Source: Caldilineaceae bacterium (GTDB lineage: Bacteria; Chloroflexota; Anaerolineae; Caldilineales; Caldilineaceae). From it: a stretch of DNA of 64,000 nt. The stretch is taken from the NCBI GenBank assembly GCA_022821585.1, contig JAJEDI010000070.1, forward strand, positions 1 through 64,000, given 5' to 3'. The notes beneath the pieces are model-generated. The model saw only the letters and a list, made by a program, of their open reading frames with translations, made no database searches and had not been told where the DNA came from. A program made the position numbers and the translations under genes. Positions 24,332 to 33,667 of the stretch are shown here, one piece after another; within the stretch, counting starts at the first letter, position 1; every line of letters begins with the position of its first letter.

Positions 24332-25495
24332 ATGGCAGTAACTGATGCAAAAACGTTGCCCCCGGAAACAGTCTCCCCTGGAGCAGCAGAGACTGAAATA
24401 GAGAGCAGCGTCTCCGTCGCATCGCAGTGGCAGTTGATGTGGTGGAAGTTCCGTAAACATCGTATGGCTATGGCAGGCGGAGTCGTTACACTCATCATCT
24501 ACGCCATCGCCATCTTCGTAGAGTTTCTCTCGCCATCCAGCCCCGGCGTAATTCGCGCCGACTACACCTGGGCGCCTCCCCAACGGCTTCATTTCCTGCG
24601 CCAGACGGAAGAGGGCATGCGTTGGGACCCCTACGTTAACGGCTATAAAGTCGAAATCGATCCCGAAGCGCTCAAGCGGACTTTCGTGATCGACGAGGAG
24701 CAGATCGTCGACATCGGCTTTTTTGTGCGCGGTGAACCATACAAAATGTGGGGCCTGTGGGAATCCGACCTCCACCTGGTCGGCTCGACCGACGCCGAGG
24801 TGCCCGTCTACTTCCTCGGCGCCGACCGCATGGGGCGCGACCTCCTGAGCAGTATGATCTACGGCACACGCGTCTCTATGTCCATCGGACTTCTCGGCGT
24901 CTTCCTCAGCTTCTTCCTCGGCATCCTCCTCGGCGGCATCTCCGGCTTCTACGGAGGCACAACCGACAATCTCATCCAGCGCATCATCGAATTCATCCGC
25001 TCCATTCCCACCATTCCCCTCTGGATGGGCCTGGCCGCAGCCCTGCCCACAGACTGGCCGCCCCTGCGCATCTACTTCGGCATCACCATCATCCTTTCCT
25101 TTATCGGCTGGACCGGCCTGGCCCGCGTCGTGCGCGGCCGTTTTCTCTCGCTCCGCACCGAGGACTTCGTCATGGCCGCCCGCCTCGACGGCGCCAGCGA
25201 ACTGACCACCATCTGGCGCCACATGGTCCCCTCCTTCTTCAGCCACATCATCGCCTCGCTCACCCTTTCCATACCCGGCATGATTCTGGCCGAGACCTCC
25301 CTCAGCTTCCTCGGCCTCGGCCTGCGCCGTCCTGTCGTGAGCTGGGGCGTACTCTTACAAGAGGCCCAGAACATCCGCTCAGTCGCCACCGCCCCTTGGC
25401 TCCTGATACCTGGACTCGCCGTCCTCGTAGCCGTACTTGCACTCAACTTCCTCGGCGACGGCCTCCGCGACGCCGCCGACCCATACAACCGCTAA
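24332..25495 (+). CDS. DppC/OppC-type ABC transporter permease
   Basis: The permease has 387 residues. A polar N-terminus is followed by [19 protein letters not shown] leading into the first helix, and a long periplasmic insert of about 110 residues separates the first and second helices, longer than in E. coli DppC. A coupling motif occurs in [20 protein letters not shown], and the C-terminus is [14 protein letters not shown]. The ATG has AAGGAACT upstream. It is co-transcribed with the DppB gene before it and the ATPase after it; an ACCACTG heptamer tract separates it from the ATPase. Confidence 0.93.
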   Translation: MAVTDAKTLPPETVSPGAAETEIESSVSVASQWQLMWWKFRKHRMAMAGGVVTLIIYAIAIFVEFLSPSSPGVIRADYTWAPPQRLHFLRQTEEGMRWDPYVNGYKVEIDPEALKRTFVIDEEQIVDIGFFVRGEPYKMWGLWESDLHLVGSTDAEVPVYFLGADRMGRDLLSSMIYGTRVSMSIGLLGVFLSFFLGILLGGISGFYGGTTDNLIQRIIEFIRSIPTIPLWMGLAAALPTDWPPLRIYFGITIILSFIGWTGLARVVRGRFLSLRTEDFVMAARLDGASELTTIWRHMVPSFFSHIIASLTLSIPGMILAETSLSFLGLGLRRPVVSWGVLLQEAQNIRSVATAPWLLIPGLAVLVAVLALNFLGDGLRDAADPYNR

Positions 25496-25496
25496 G

Positions 25497-25517
25497 TCAC
25501 TGACCACTGACCACTGC
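25497..25517. repeat. Short ACCACTG tract
   Basis: Two to three ACCACTG heptamers directly after the DppC stop, ending CTGCCCTTCC just before the next ATG. It replaces a normal ribosome binding site there. Confidence 0.55.
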
Positions 25518-25523
25518 CCTTCC

Positions 25524-26594
25524 ATGGAATCACCCGTACTCATCGAAATCAAAAACCTCAAAACTCACTTTTTCCTCGACGAGGGTACCGTACAGGCCGT
25601 CAACGGGGTCGACTTTACCATCCACCAGCACAAGACCCTCTGCGTCGTGGGCGAGAGCGGCTGCGGAAAAAGTGTCACCGCCCGCTCCATCCTGCAGATC
25701 GTCGATCAGCCGGGCCGCATCGTCGAAGGAGAGATCCTCTACCATCGCCCCTTTCGCCTGTCAGCCGCCGGTAACGGGGAGTGGACGTCAGGCGAGACCG
25801 GCGCCAACGGGAACTCAACCACAGAGATCATCGACCTGGCCGCGCTCGATCCCCGCGGCAGAGAGATCCGGGCAATCCGCGGTCAGGATATCTCCATGAT
25901 CTTCCAGGAGCCGATGACCTCCCTCAGCCCCATCCATACCGTCGGTAACCAGATCACCGAAGCGATCAAGCTGCACACCGATATGCTCGACGACGAGGCC
26001 GACGAGCATGCCGTAGAGCTGCTGCGCCGCGTCGGCATCCCCCGCCCCGAAGAACGCTTGGGAACCTACCCTTTCGAGCTCAGCGGCGGCATGCGCCAGC
26101 GCGTCATGATCGCAATGGCACTCTCCTGCAACCCGGCCCTCCTCATCGCCGACGAGCCCACCACCGCCGTCGACGTCACCACCCAGGCCCAGATTCTCGA
26201 GCTCCTCGAGGAGCTGCAGGATGAGTACGGCATGGCCATCATGCTCATTACCCATGATCTCGGCGTGGTCGCCGAAATGGCCGATGACGTTGTCGTGATG
26301 TATCTGGGCCAGGTAGCCGAACGCGGCGACGTGGACTCGATCTTCCACGATCCCAAGCACCCCTACACACAGTCGCTGCTGAAGTCAATCCCTCGCCTCG
26401 GCGTGAGCCGAAACCGGCAGCGGCTCGATTCGATTCGGGGCATGGTACCCGATCCCTACAACCGGCCCTCCGGCTGCATGTTCGGCCCGCGCTGCGATCA
26501 CTTCATGCCCGGCCGCTGCGACGCCATCAGCCCGCCTGCCATTCCGCTGGGACCGGGGCGCGAGGTGCACTGTCTGTTGTACGAAGATGAATAG
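25524..26594 (+). CDS. DppD/OppD-type ABC transporter ATPase
   Basis: The ATPase has 356 residues. Walker A GESGCGKS is near residues 38-45, the Q-loop is [15 protein letters not shown], the signature [15 protein letters not shown], Walker [13 protein letters not shown], and the switch is in [10 protein letters not shown]. An insert of about 45 residues ([17 protein letters not shown] region) stands between Walker A and the Q-loop. The C-terminal oligopeptide domain carries four cysteines ([15 protein letters not shown]). The ATG at 25524 has no Shine-Dalgarno sequence, only the heptamer tract; an earlier in-frame ATG would add 29 residues read from the DppC tail and is rejected. It pairs with the DppF-type ATPase at 26668. 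Confidence 0.92.
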   Translation: MESPVLIEIKNLKTHFFLDEGTVQAVNGVDFTIHQHKTLCVVGESGCGKSVTARSILQIVDQPGRIVEGEILYHRPFRLSAAGNGEWTSGETGANGNSTTEIIDLAALDPRGREIRAIRGQDISMIFQEPMTSLSPIHTVGNQITEAIKLHTDMLDDEADEHAVELLRRVGIPRPEERLGTYPFELSGGMRQRVMIAMALSCNPALLIADEPTTAVDVTTQAQILELLEELQDEYGMAIMLITHDLGVVAEMADDVVVMYLGQVAERGDVDSIFHDPKHPYTQSLLKSIPRLGVSRNRQRLDSIRGMVPDPYNRPSGCMFGPRCDHFMPGRCDAISPPAIPLGPGREVHCLLYEDE

Positions 26595-26667
26595 GCGCAT
26601 CGGGCCCATCCTGCTCAGGATACCCCGCCGCCCCCTGAAATTGTGCAGTGAGATTACAGAGTAGCCA

Positions 26668-27759
26668 ATGAGCGCACAGTCGACGAACGGTTCAGAGTAC
26701 CCGACGACCGGCAACGGCACGGCAGCCGCTGAAAACGTCCTGCTCGATGTCAGAAATCTGCAAAAGTGGTTTCCGATTACGGCCGGCTTTTTCCGCCGAA
26801 CTGTCGGCCATGTCAGGGCTGTTGACGACATCTCCTTCCACGTTTTGCAGGGCGAAACGCTCGGCTTGGTCGGCGAGAGCGGCTGCGGCAAAACAACAGC
26901 CGGCCGCTGCATCCTGCGCGCCTACGACCTAACCGGCGGCCAGGTCTTCTTCCAGGACCACGATGGCAAAATGGTCGACCTGGGGCCCCTGACCAACAAC
27001 GAGATGAAGCCGTACCGCCAACAGCTGCGCATGATCTTTCAGGATCCCTTCAACTCCCTCAATCCACGCATGCCCGTCATCGATATCGTCGGCGACCCCC
27101 TCAAAATCAACAAGGTCGCCGCCGGCAAAGAACTGGAGGACCGCGTCGCCTCTCTCCTCGCCCGTGTCGGCCTGCGCCCCGAATACATGCGCCGCTACCC
27201 CCATGCCTTCAGCGGCGGCGAACGCCAGCGCATCGGCATCGCCCGCGCCCTCGCCCTCGACCCCCGCCTCGTCGTCGCCGACGAGGCCGTCTCCGCCCTC
27301 GACGTCTCCGTCCGCGCCCAGATCCTCAATCTGATCAAGGACCTGCAGGAAGAATTCAACCTGACCTATATCTTCGTCTCCCACGACCTCAGCGTCATCG
27401 AGTACATCTGTGACCGCGTGGTCGTCATGTACGTCGGCAAAATCGTCGAGGTCGCCGAAACCGAAGAACTGTTCGCGCAGCCCTTCCACCCCTACACCGA
27501 GGCACTGCTTTCCGCCGTCCCCAACCCCGACCCGCGCATGCGCCAGCAGAAAGACCGCATCGTCCTCGAAGGTGATGTGGCCGACCCGGCCAACCCGCCC
27601 AGCGGCTGCTACTTCCACCCCCGCTGCCGCTACGTCCAGGACCAGTGCAGCCTGGAGACCCCAGAGCTGCGCGAGATCGCGCCCGGTCATTTCGCCGCCT
27701 GCCACTTCGCCGAGGAGTTGACCCTGGCCGGCGTCACCGCAAGCGGAGAACTGGGATGA
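26668..27759 (+). CDS. DppF/OppF-type ABC transporter ATPase
   Basis: The ATPase has 363 residues. Walker [11 protein letters not shown]-loop [13 protein letters not shown], signature [15 protein letters not shown] and switch SHDLSVIEY are intact. Walker B reads [12 protein letters not shown], with Ala in place of the usual Pro after DE (DEAVS rather than DEPVS). The four-cysteine C-terminal domain is present ([15 protein letters not shown]). The stop overlaps the next ATG by 4 bases (ATGA), so the small membrane protein is translationally coupled to it. It is the close paralogue of the ATPase at 18025. Confidence 0.92.
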   Translation: MSAQSTNGSEYPTTGNGTAAAENVLLDVRNLQKWFPITAGFFRRTVGHVRAVDDISFHVLQGETLGLVGESGCGKTTAGRCILRAYDLTGGQVFFQDHDGKMVDLGPLTNNEMKPYRQQLRMIFQDPFNSLNPRMPVIDIVGDPLKINKVAAGKELEDRVASLLARVGLRPEYMRRYPHAFSGGERQRIGIARALALDPRLVVADEAVSALDVSVRAQILNLIKDLQEEFNLTYIFVSHDLSVIEYICDRVVVMYVGKIVEVAETEELFAQPFHPYTEALLSAVPNPDPRMRQQKDRIVLEGDVADPANPPSGCYFHPRCRYVQDQCSLETPELREIAPGHFAACHFAEELTLAGVTASGELG

Positions 27760-28133
27760 CATCCGTGCAAGACGAGGTCAAAGTCCAATCACCCTGGCTG
27801 ACCAGAGGGAAATACGTTGCATATTTGCTCAGTTGGATCGCCTTTTTTGCCCTGACCTTCTATCTGGTCACCAGGGTTTCACCACTTATTCGGCTCTTAA
27901 TGGACGTTCTTGACGTCAACCGCTGGGCGCAGTCGGCAGTTCACAATTTCAGCTTCTTTTTTCTCGGCCTGATTGGCCTGTGCATGGTCATCATTGTCGA
28001 GAACTATCTCCGCACAGCGATACCGAAGAACCTCCTCTTGCGCCGCATCGTGATTGCACTCGGTTCTGTGCTCATTCTCACCGGGGCCTCTCACGCCCTT
28101 CCTGAATTTCTGTTCTACCTGCTAAGGACGTAA
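27756..28133 (+). CDS. Three-helix small membrane protein coupled to DppF ATPase (b)
   Basis: The protein has 125 residues with predicted membrane helices at about 20-43, 60-82 and 93-121. The ATG lies inside the ATPase stop (ATGA overlap), with GCGGAG upstream in the ATPase tail; the frame extends further 5' but only as a shadow of the ATPase. It is homologous by eye to the protein at 19188-19571 (shared Fx[11 protein letters not shown] against MFMIEGYLR, and a following helix with L-L-GA). No known family was recognised. Its fixed place beside a DppF ATPase in both clusters suggests a transporter-associated subunit or regulator. Confidence 0.78.
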   Translation: MTSVQDEVKVQSPWLTRGKYVAYLLSWIAFFALTFYLVTRVSPLIRLLMDVLDVNRWAQSAVHNFSFFFLGLIGLCMVIIVENYLRTAIPKNLLLRRIVIALGSVLILTGASHALPEFLFYLLRT

Positions 28134-28370
28134 ACGACCAGTGATCGGCAAACCGCCTGCAGCAACTGTACATCGGGATTTCCCGCCCGCTGAAGCGGAA
28201 GAAGCAATTTGGTTTTCGCACTGCCAGCAAGTATACTTCTGCCACGCTGCAGCATCTCCCCCTCCGCTGGTAGTCCGCGTAGAGGCAGCTCTCAACCGTT
28301 GACATAAGTCCACCAGTTCGGCAATGACGCAGCACCTTCTTTAGCCGTACCAATTCAAGGAGAAGATCCC

Positions 28371-30395
28371 ATGAAAGGTCTGAAGTCAAACAAGGCTGAC
28401 GTGACGCGCAGGGATTTCGTGCGCCTGTCGGCCATGGCTGGCGCCGGCACGGTCCTCGTCGCCTGCGGCGCAGGCGGAGCGCCCGCGGCCGAGGCGCCCA
28501 TGGAAGAGGCCCCGGCCGAATCCGCTGCCGAAGCCGCCCCCGATTCAGGGTCCATGTACAACGAGGCCCCGCGACTCGCCGAAATGGTCGCCAACGGCGA
28601 ACTGCCGCCAGTGGACGAACGCCTGCCTGTGGCCCCGCTCGTACTTGAAGGCCTCGACGGAGTCGGCAACTACGGCGGCCTCTGGCGCGCCGGCCGCCGC
28701 GGCCAGGCCGACCACTTCGCCATAAACCAGGTCATCATCCGCGGTGCCCTGTCGATCAACCAGGAGTTGACCATCAATCCCATGGTCGCCGAGTCCTGGT
28801 CCGTCAGCGACGATGCCACCGAATTTACCTTTAACCTGCGAGAAGGAATGAAATGGTCGGACGGCGCACCGTTCACCTCGGCCGATGTCAGGTTCTGGTT
28901 CGAAGAGGAGATGCACAACGAGGAACTGACACCGGTCTTCCCAGCATGGTTGACCAGCAACGTTGACGGCGTAAATGTGCCCGCCGAACTCTCTACGCCC
29001 GATGACACGACAGTCATCTTCAAGTTCGCCAGCCCCCACGCGCTCTTCCACTACAGCGCTGGCATCCTTCTCTCATTCCCCGTCCGCTCTGCCGAATACA
29101 TGAAGCAGTTCCACCCTGATCATACCGACGACCCGGCCGCGCTCGACCAGATGATCGCCGATGCCGACCTCGAACTGTGGACCGATCTCTATGTAGACAA
29201 GCGCAGCGGTCGCCACGAAAATCCCGAATCGCCGATGCTCTGGCCCTGGACTGTCGGAACCGATTTCACCGAGCCGCTCGTAACCGCCACCCGCAACCCC
29301 TACTTCTGGTGCGTGGACACGGACGGCAACCAGCTCCCCTATATCGACGACCTCACCTTCCGCCAGTTCACCGACCCGGATGTCTACGCACTTTGGTGCA
29401 TCAACGGCGAAATCGACTGCCAGTCCCGCCACGTGCGCAACACCGACATTACCGTTCTCAAAGAGAACGAAGAGGCCGGCGACTACAAGCTCCAGATCTG
29501 GCGCCGCACCGCCGTCTACGGCCTGCACCTCAACATGACCGCCAGGGAACCCCGCCTCCGCGAACTGTTCCAGGAGAGAGACTTCCGCATCGCCTGCTCC
29601 ATCGGCGTCGACCGCGACGCCATCAACGAGCTCGTCTTCGACGGCACCGCCACCAACATGCAGTACGGACCGCCCGTCGAATCACCCCTCTACGTCGAAG
29701 AGCTGAACAACGCCTATCTCGAATACGACCCCGACCAGGCCAACGCCCTCATCGACGGCCTCGGCTACGTCGAGCGCGACGCAGACGGTTTCCGCCTCTG
29801 GAAGGATGGCAGCGGCGAACGTATCCGCTGGACCATGCTGGGCGGCCCTACGGTCACCGACAACGACCAGATGCTCATCGACTTCCTCACGGACATGGGC
29901 TTCGAGATCAACTACCGCGGCGCCGAACGTGCCTTGGCCCAGGAGCTCGACCGCAACAACGACATCGAGGCCAGGACCACCTTCATGGACCGCAACCTCA
30001 TCCCTCTCGCCGATCCGGTCATCTGGATCAACCGCGCCAACACCGAGCGCCCCTGGGGCAACGCCTGGCAGATGTGGTCCGTCAACCCCGACAACCCCAT
30101 CGGCGAACCGCCCCCCGACGGCCACTGGCAGTGGGACCTCTGGCGCATCTGGGACGAGATCCGCGTCACCGCCGACGGCGACAAGCAGAACGAGCTGTTC
30201 AAAGAGATCCTCCGCATCTGGGGCAGAGAACTGCCCACCGTCGGCTACTTCGGTGAACTGCCGCGACCGGTCGTCGTCCGCAACGGCTTCAAGGGCATCC
30301 ACGCCGGCTACCCGTGGGACTGCTGCCGCGGCGTTTACGAGCACATCATCGATAACGCCACCTGGTACTGGGAAGATCCGGAAAACCACATGTAA
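28371..30395 (+). CDS. Tat-exported family-5 binding lipoprotein, tandem copy 1
   Basis: The protein has 674 residues. Tat signal TRRDFVRLSAMAG (Arg 13-14) and lipobox LVAC (Cys32), then an Ala/Glu-rich linker and MVANGELPPVDERLPVAP. The SBP_bac_5 core has FNLREGMKWSDGAPFT. The C-terminus is WDCCRGVYEHIIDNATWYW, with a vicinal Cys pair also found in the next gene but not in the binding proteins at 13871 or 21193. The ATG follows AAGGAG. It is a tandem duplicate of 30471-32495 with the same length and high identity throughout. A 9-bp stem-loop follows the stop. Confidence 0.92.
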   Translation: MKGLKSNKADVTRRDFVRLSAMAGAGTVLVACGAGGAPAAEAPMEEAPAESAAEAAPDSGSMYNEAPRLAEMVANGELPPVDERLPVAPLVLEGLDGVGNYGGLWRAGRRGQADHFAINQVIIRGALSINQELTINPMVAESWSVSDDATEFTFNLREGMKWSDGAPFTSADVRFWFEEEMHNEELTPVFPAWLTSNVDGVNVPAELSTPDDTTVIFKFASPHALFHYSAGILLSFPVRSAEYMKQFHPDHTDDPAALDQMIADADLELWTDLYVDKRSGRHENPESPMLWPWTVGTDFTEPLVTATRNPYFWCVDTDGNQLPYIDDLTFRQFTDPDVYALWCINGEIDCQSRHVRNTDITVLKENEEAGDYKLQIWRRTAVYGLHLNMTAREPRLRELFQERDFRIACSIGVDRDAINELVFDGTATNMQYGPPVESPLYVEELNNAYLEYDPDQANALIDGLGYVERDADGFRLWKDGSGERIRWTMLGGPTVTDNDQMLIDFLTDMGFEINYRGAERALAQELDRNNDIEARTTFMDRNLIPLADPVIWINRANTERPWGNAWQMWSVNPDNPIGEPPPDGHWQWDLWRIWDEIRVTADGDKQNELFKEILRIWGRELPTVGYFGELPRPVVVRNGFKGIHAGYPWDCCRGVYEHIIDNATWYWEDPENHM

Positions 30396-30403
30396 GGGCT
30401 GCT

Positions 30404-30431
30404 GGCGAGTGATCAATTTCGGTCACTCGCC
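30404..30431 (+). promoter_or_regulatory. Stem-loop between tandem binding-protein genes
   Basis: GGCGAGTGA (30404-30412) pairs perfectly with TCACTCGCC (30423-30431) around a 10-base loop, then TTTCTTC. It lies 8 bases after the stop. It resembles a weak terminator or attenuator. Confidence 0.72.
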
Positions 30432-30470
30432 TTTCTTCAATTTCCTGTACTTCAACAAGGAGAAAGTTGA

Positions 30471-32495
30471 ATGAAGAGTCTCAAACTCCCAAAGACCGAT
30501 GTGTCGCGACGCGAGTTTATGCGCGTCGGAGCGATGGCAACGGCCGGCACCGTCCTTGTAGCCTGTGGCGCAGGCGGAGAACCCGCAGCCGAAGCCCCGA
30601 TGGAAGAGGCGCCCGCCGCTGCCGAGGCCGCCCCCGCAGCCTCCGACTCCATGTACAACGAAGCACCGCGACTGGCCGAAATGGTCGCCAACGGCGAACT
30701 GCCGCCCGTTGATGAGCGCGTACCTGTCAACCCGCTCGTGCTCGAGGGACTGGATGGAATCGGCAACTACGGCGGCCTCTGGCGCGCCGGCTTCCGCGGC
30801 CAGGCCGACCACTTCGCCCTCAACCAGGTCATCATCCGCGGCATCCTGTCGATTAACCAGGAACTCACCATCAACCCCATGATTGCCGATTCCTGGTCGG
30901 TCAGCGACGATGCCACCGAATACGTCTTCAACTTGCGAGAAGGCATGAAGTGGTCCAGTGGCGAACCCTTCACAAGCGCCGACTTTGTCTTCTGGTTCGA
31001 GGAAGAGATGAAGAACGAGACGCTGACACCGGTCTTCCCCGGCTGGCTCACCAGCCCGGTCGACGGTGTAAACGTGCCTGTCGAGATGACGGCTCCCGAC
31101 GACACGACCGTCATCTTCAAGTTCGCCGGGCCCAACGCCCTCTTCCACCTCGAAGGCGGTGTTGTACTCAGTAGCCCCGTGCGCTCAGCTGCTTACATGA
31201 GTCAGTTCCACCCAGACCATACCGATGACCAGGCCGCGCTCGACCAGAAAATCGCCGACGCCGGCCTCGACAACTGGACCGAACTCTACACCGATATGCG
31301 CAGCGGACGCCACGAAAACCCCGACTGCCCCATGCTCTATCCGTGGATTCTGCAAAGCGACTACACCGAAGAGATCGTCAACTGCACGCGCAACCCCTAC
31401 TTCTGGGCAGTGGACACCGCCGGCAACCAGCTTCCCTACATTGACGACCTCGCCTTCCGCCTCTTCCAGGACTCCGACGTACATGCCCTGCGACTCGTGA
31501 ACGGTGAGATCGACTGCCAGTCCCGCCACATCCGCAACACCGACCTCACCGTACTCAAGGAAAATGAGGAAAGTGGCGACTACAAAATCCAGTTCTGGCG
31601 ATGGACCGCCGTCTATGGTGTCCATTTCAACATGACCACCAACGACGACCGCCGCCGCGAACTCTTCCAGGAACGCGACTTCCGCATCGCCGTCTCTCTC
31701 GGCTTCAACCGCGACGAAGTCAGGGAACTGATCTACGATGGGTTCGGAACCAATATGCAATACGGACCTCCAGTCGAGTCTCCCGTGCATCACGCGAAGC
31801 TCAGCAACGCCTACCTCGACTACGACCCCGACGCAGCCAATGCTCTGCTCGACGGCCTCGGCTACGTCGATAGGGACTCCGACGGCTACCGCCTCTGGAA
31901 AGATGGCAGCGGCGAACGCATCACCTGGACCATGTTGGGTGGCGCCGAAATCTCTGACCTCAGTCAGACGTTCATCGATTACCTCGGTGACCTCGGTTTC
32001 GAAGTCAACTATCGCGGCGTCGACCGTTCCCTCAGCATCGAGCTTCACCAGTCCAACGACGTCGAATGTACTACGTCGTTCATGGATCGCAACCTTGTAC
32101 CGTTGGCCGATCCCCAAGTCTGGGTCAAGCACCGCAATATTAACGACCGCCCCTGGTGCAATGCCTGGACCGCATGGAAACTGGACCCATCCAATCCCAT
32201 CGCCCAGGAGCCGCCCGCCGGCCACTGGATCTGGACAATCTGGGACCTGTGGGATCAGATTCGCGCCACACCCGGCGAACAAGCGCAGGCCGATCTCTTC
32301 AAGCAGATTCTCGAGATCTGGTCCGAAGAGCTGCCCTCCGTCGGCTTCTTCGGCGAACTGCCCCGCCTCGTCATGGTCAAGAACGGCTTCAAAGGCATCC
32401 ACGCCGGCAACCCCTGGGACTGCTGCCGTGGCGTCTACGAGCACATCATCGACAATGCCACCTGGTATTGGGATGATCCGTCAATGCATATGTAA
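30471..32495 (+). CDS. Tat-exported family-5 binding lipoprotein, tandem copy 2
   Basis: The protein has 674 residues. Tat signal SRREFMRVGAMATAG (Arg 13-14), lipobox LVAC (Cys32), Ala/Glu-rich linker and MVANGELPPVDERVPVNP. The core has FNLREGMKWSSGEPFT and the C-terminus WDCCRGVYEHIIDNATWYW. It was duplicated from or with the preceding gene and has drifted mainly in ligand-lobe segments (for example ISDLSQTFIDYLGDLGFEVN against VTDNDQMLIDFLTDMGFEIN), so the two may bind related ligands. The ATG has AAGGAG. A DppB-type permease follows after a stem-loop. Confidence 0.92.
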   Translation: MKSLKLPKTDVSRREFMRVGAMATAGTVLVACGAGGEPAAEAPMEEAPAAAEAAPAASDSMYNEAPRLAEMVANGELPPVDERVPVNPLVLEGLDGIGNYGGLWRAGFRGQADHFALNQVIIRGILSINQELTINPMIADSWSVSDDATEYVFNLREGMKWSSGEPFTSADFVFWFEEEMKNETLTPVFPGWLTSPVDGVNVPVEMTAPDDTTVIFKFAGPNALFHLEGGVVLSSPVRSAAYMSQFHPDHTDDQAALDQKIADAGLDNWTELYTDMRSGRHENPDCPMLYPWILQSDYTEEIVNCTRNPYFWAVDTAGNQLPYIDDLAFRLFQDSDVHALRLVNGEIDCQSRHIRNTDLTVLKENEESGDYKIQFWRWTAVYGVHFNMTTNDDRRRELFQERDFRIAVSLGFNRDEVRELIYDGFGTNMQYGPPVESPVHHAKLSNAYLDYDPDAANALLDGLGYVDRDSDGYRLWKDGSGERITWTMLGGAEISDLSQTFIDYLGDLGFEVNYRGVDRSLSIELHQSNDVECTTSFMDRNLVPLADPQVWVKHRNINDRPWCNAWTAWKLDPSNPIAQEPPAGHWIWTIWDLWDQIRATPGEQAQADLFKQILEIWSEELPSVGFFGELPRLVMVKNGFKGIHAGNPWDCCRGVYEHIIDNATWYWDDPSMHM

Positions 32496-32516
32496 AGCAA
32501 AGCTCTGAAAAGATAA

Positions 32517-32550
32517 GAGTGAGGAGGGACGCACTTCTCTCTCCTCACTC
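32517..32550 (+). promoter_or_regulatory. Intergenic stem-loop between binding protein and permease (cluster 3)
   Basis: GAGTGAGGAG (32517-32526) pairs perfectly with CTCCTCACTC (32541-32550) around a 14-base loop, 21 bases after the binding-protein stop. The base composition resembles the cluster 1 hairpin. Confidence 0.65.
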
Positions 32551-32577
32551 CTCTCTACTCTCTCCTCGAGGTCCTTC

Positions 32578-33573
32578 ATGTTCTCATACATCCTCGGCCG
32601 CTTCGCCGTGATGATACCGACACTCTTCGTGATCTCGGTCGTCACCTTCATCATCATCCAGCTTCCGCCGGGCGATTATCTGACAACCTACGCCGCGCAA
32701 CTGCGCGAGCAGGGCGACGAGGTCGACGAGGTCCTGATGGCCAGACTGGAGCGGCGATACGGCCTCGGCCAGCCCCAGCATGTCCAGTACCTCAAATGGA
32801 TCTCCGGCATCCTCCTGCGCGGCGACTGGGGTGAGTCGATGTTGTTCCAGAAACCTGTGGAAGACCTGATCTGGGACCGGCTCGGCCTCACCTTCATTCT
32901 CTCGTTTACAACCCTGCTTTTCGGCTGGCTCGTTTCAATCCCATTAGGGGTCTATTCGGCAACCCATCAATACTCGGTGATCGACTATGTCGTCACCGCG
33001 CTCAATTTTATTGGCAAAGGGTTGCCGGAGTTCATGCTCGCCCTCGTAATCATGTGGCTCGTGACCAGCTATTCGGATATGAGCGTCGGCGGCCTCTTCA
33101 GCCCCGAATATATGGACGCGCCCTGGACCATCGACCGGATCCTTGATCTTCTGGCCCATGTCTGGATCCCAATCGTGATCCTGGCCGTGGGTAGCACCGC
33201 CAATGGCATCCGCATCACCCGCGCCAATCTGCTCGACGAACTCAACAAACCCTATGTCGAAACCGCGCGCGCCAAAGGTGTCAAAGAGACAAGACTGATC
33301 TGGAAATACCCGACCCGCGTCGCCCTCAACCCCTTCTTCAGTACCGTGGGCTGGTCGCTGGCGGACCTCATTTCTGGCACCACCATCGTGGCCATCGTAC
33401 TGAGTTTGCAGACGACAGGCCCCATGCTCTTTACAGCACTAATTAACCAGGATATGTTTCTGGCCGGCAGTTTCATCATGATGCTTAGCGTACTTACGGT
33501 GATCGGCACACTGCTTTCCGACCTGCTGCTGGCATGGGTTGATCCTCGCATCCGACTGGAAGAGATTGCATAG
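32578..33573 (+). CDS. DppB/OppB-type ABC transporter permease
   Basis: The permease has 331 residues. QLPPGDYLTTYAAQLREQGD follows the first helix, the coupling motif is YVETARAKGVKETRLIWKYP, and the end is VDPRIRLEEIA. The start is ATG 32578 with GAGGT about 7 bases upstream. It is closely similar to the permease at 12780-13766. It is followed by a DppC-type permease but no ATPase genes, so the pair must use ATPases encoded elsewhere, such as 39684 or 25524/26668. Confidence 0.93.
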   Translation: MFSYILGRFAVMIPTLFVISVVTFIIIQLPPGDYLTTYAAQLREQGDEVDEVLMARLERRYGLGQPQHVQYLKWISGILLRGDWGESMLFQKPVEDLIWDRLGLTFILSFTTLLFGWLVSIPLGVYSATHQYSVIDYVVTALNFIGKGLPEFMLALVIMWLVTSYSDMSVGGLFSPEYMDAPWTIDRILDLLAHVWIPIVILAVGSTANGIRITRANLLDELNKPYVETARAKGVKETRLIWKYPTRVALNPFFSTVGWSLADLISGTTIVAIVLSLQTTGPMLFTALINQDMFLAGSFIMMLSVLTVIGTLLSDLLLAWVDPRIRLEEIA

Positions 33574-33667
33574 CAGTCTCATGCGCTGACTCTTCGTCTC
33601 TTGAAAGCGAGTGTCGAATGCCAAACATTTGGAAATCCAAGCGCTATTAAATGGACCTGAACAGACG

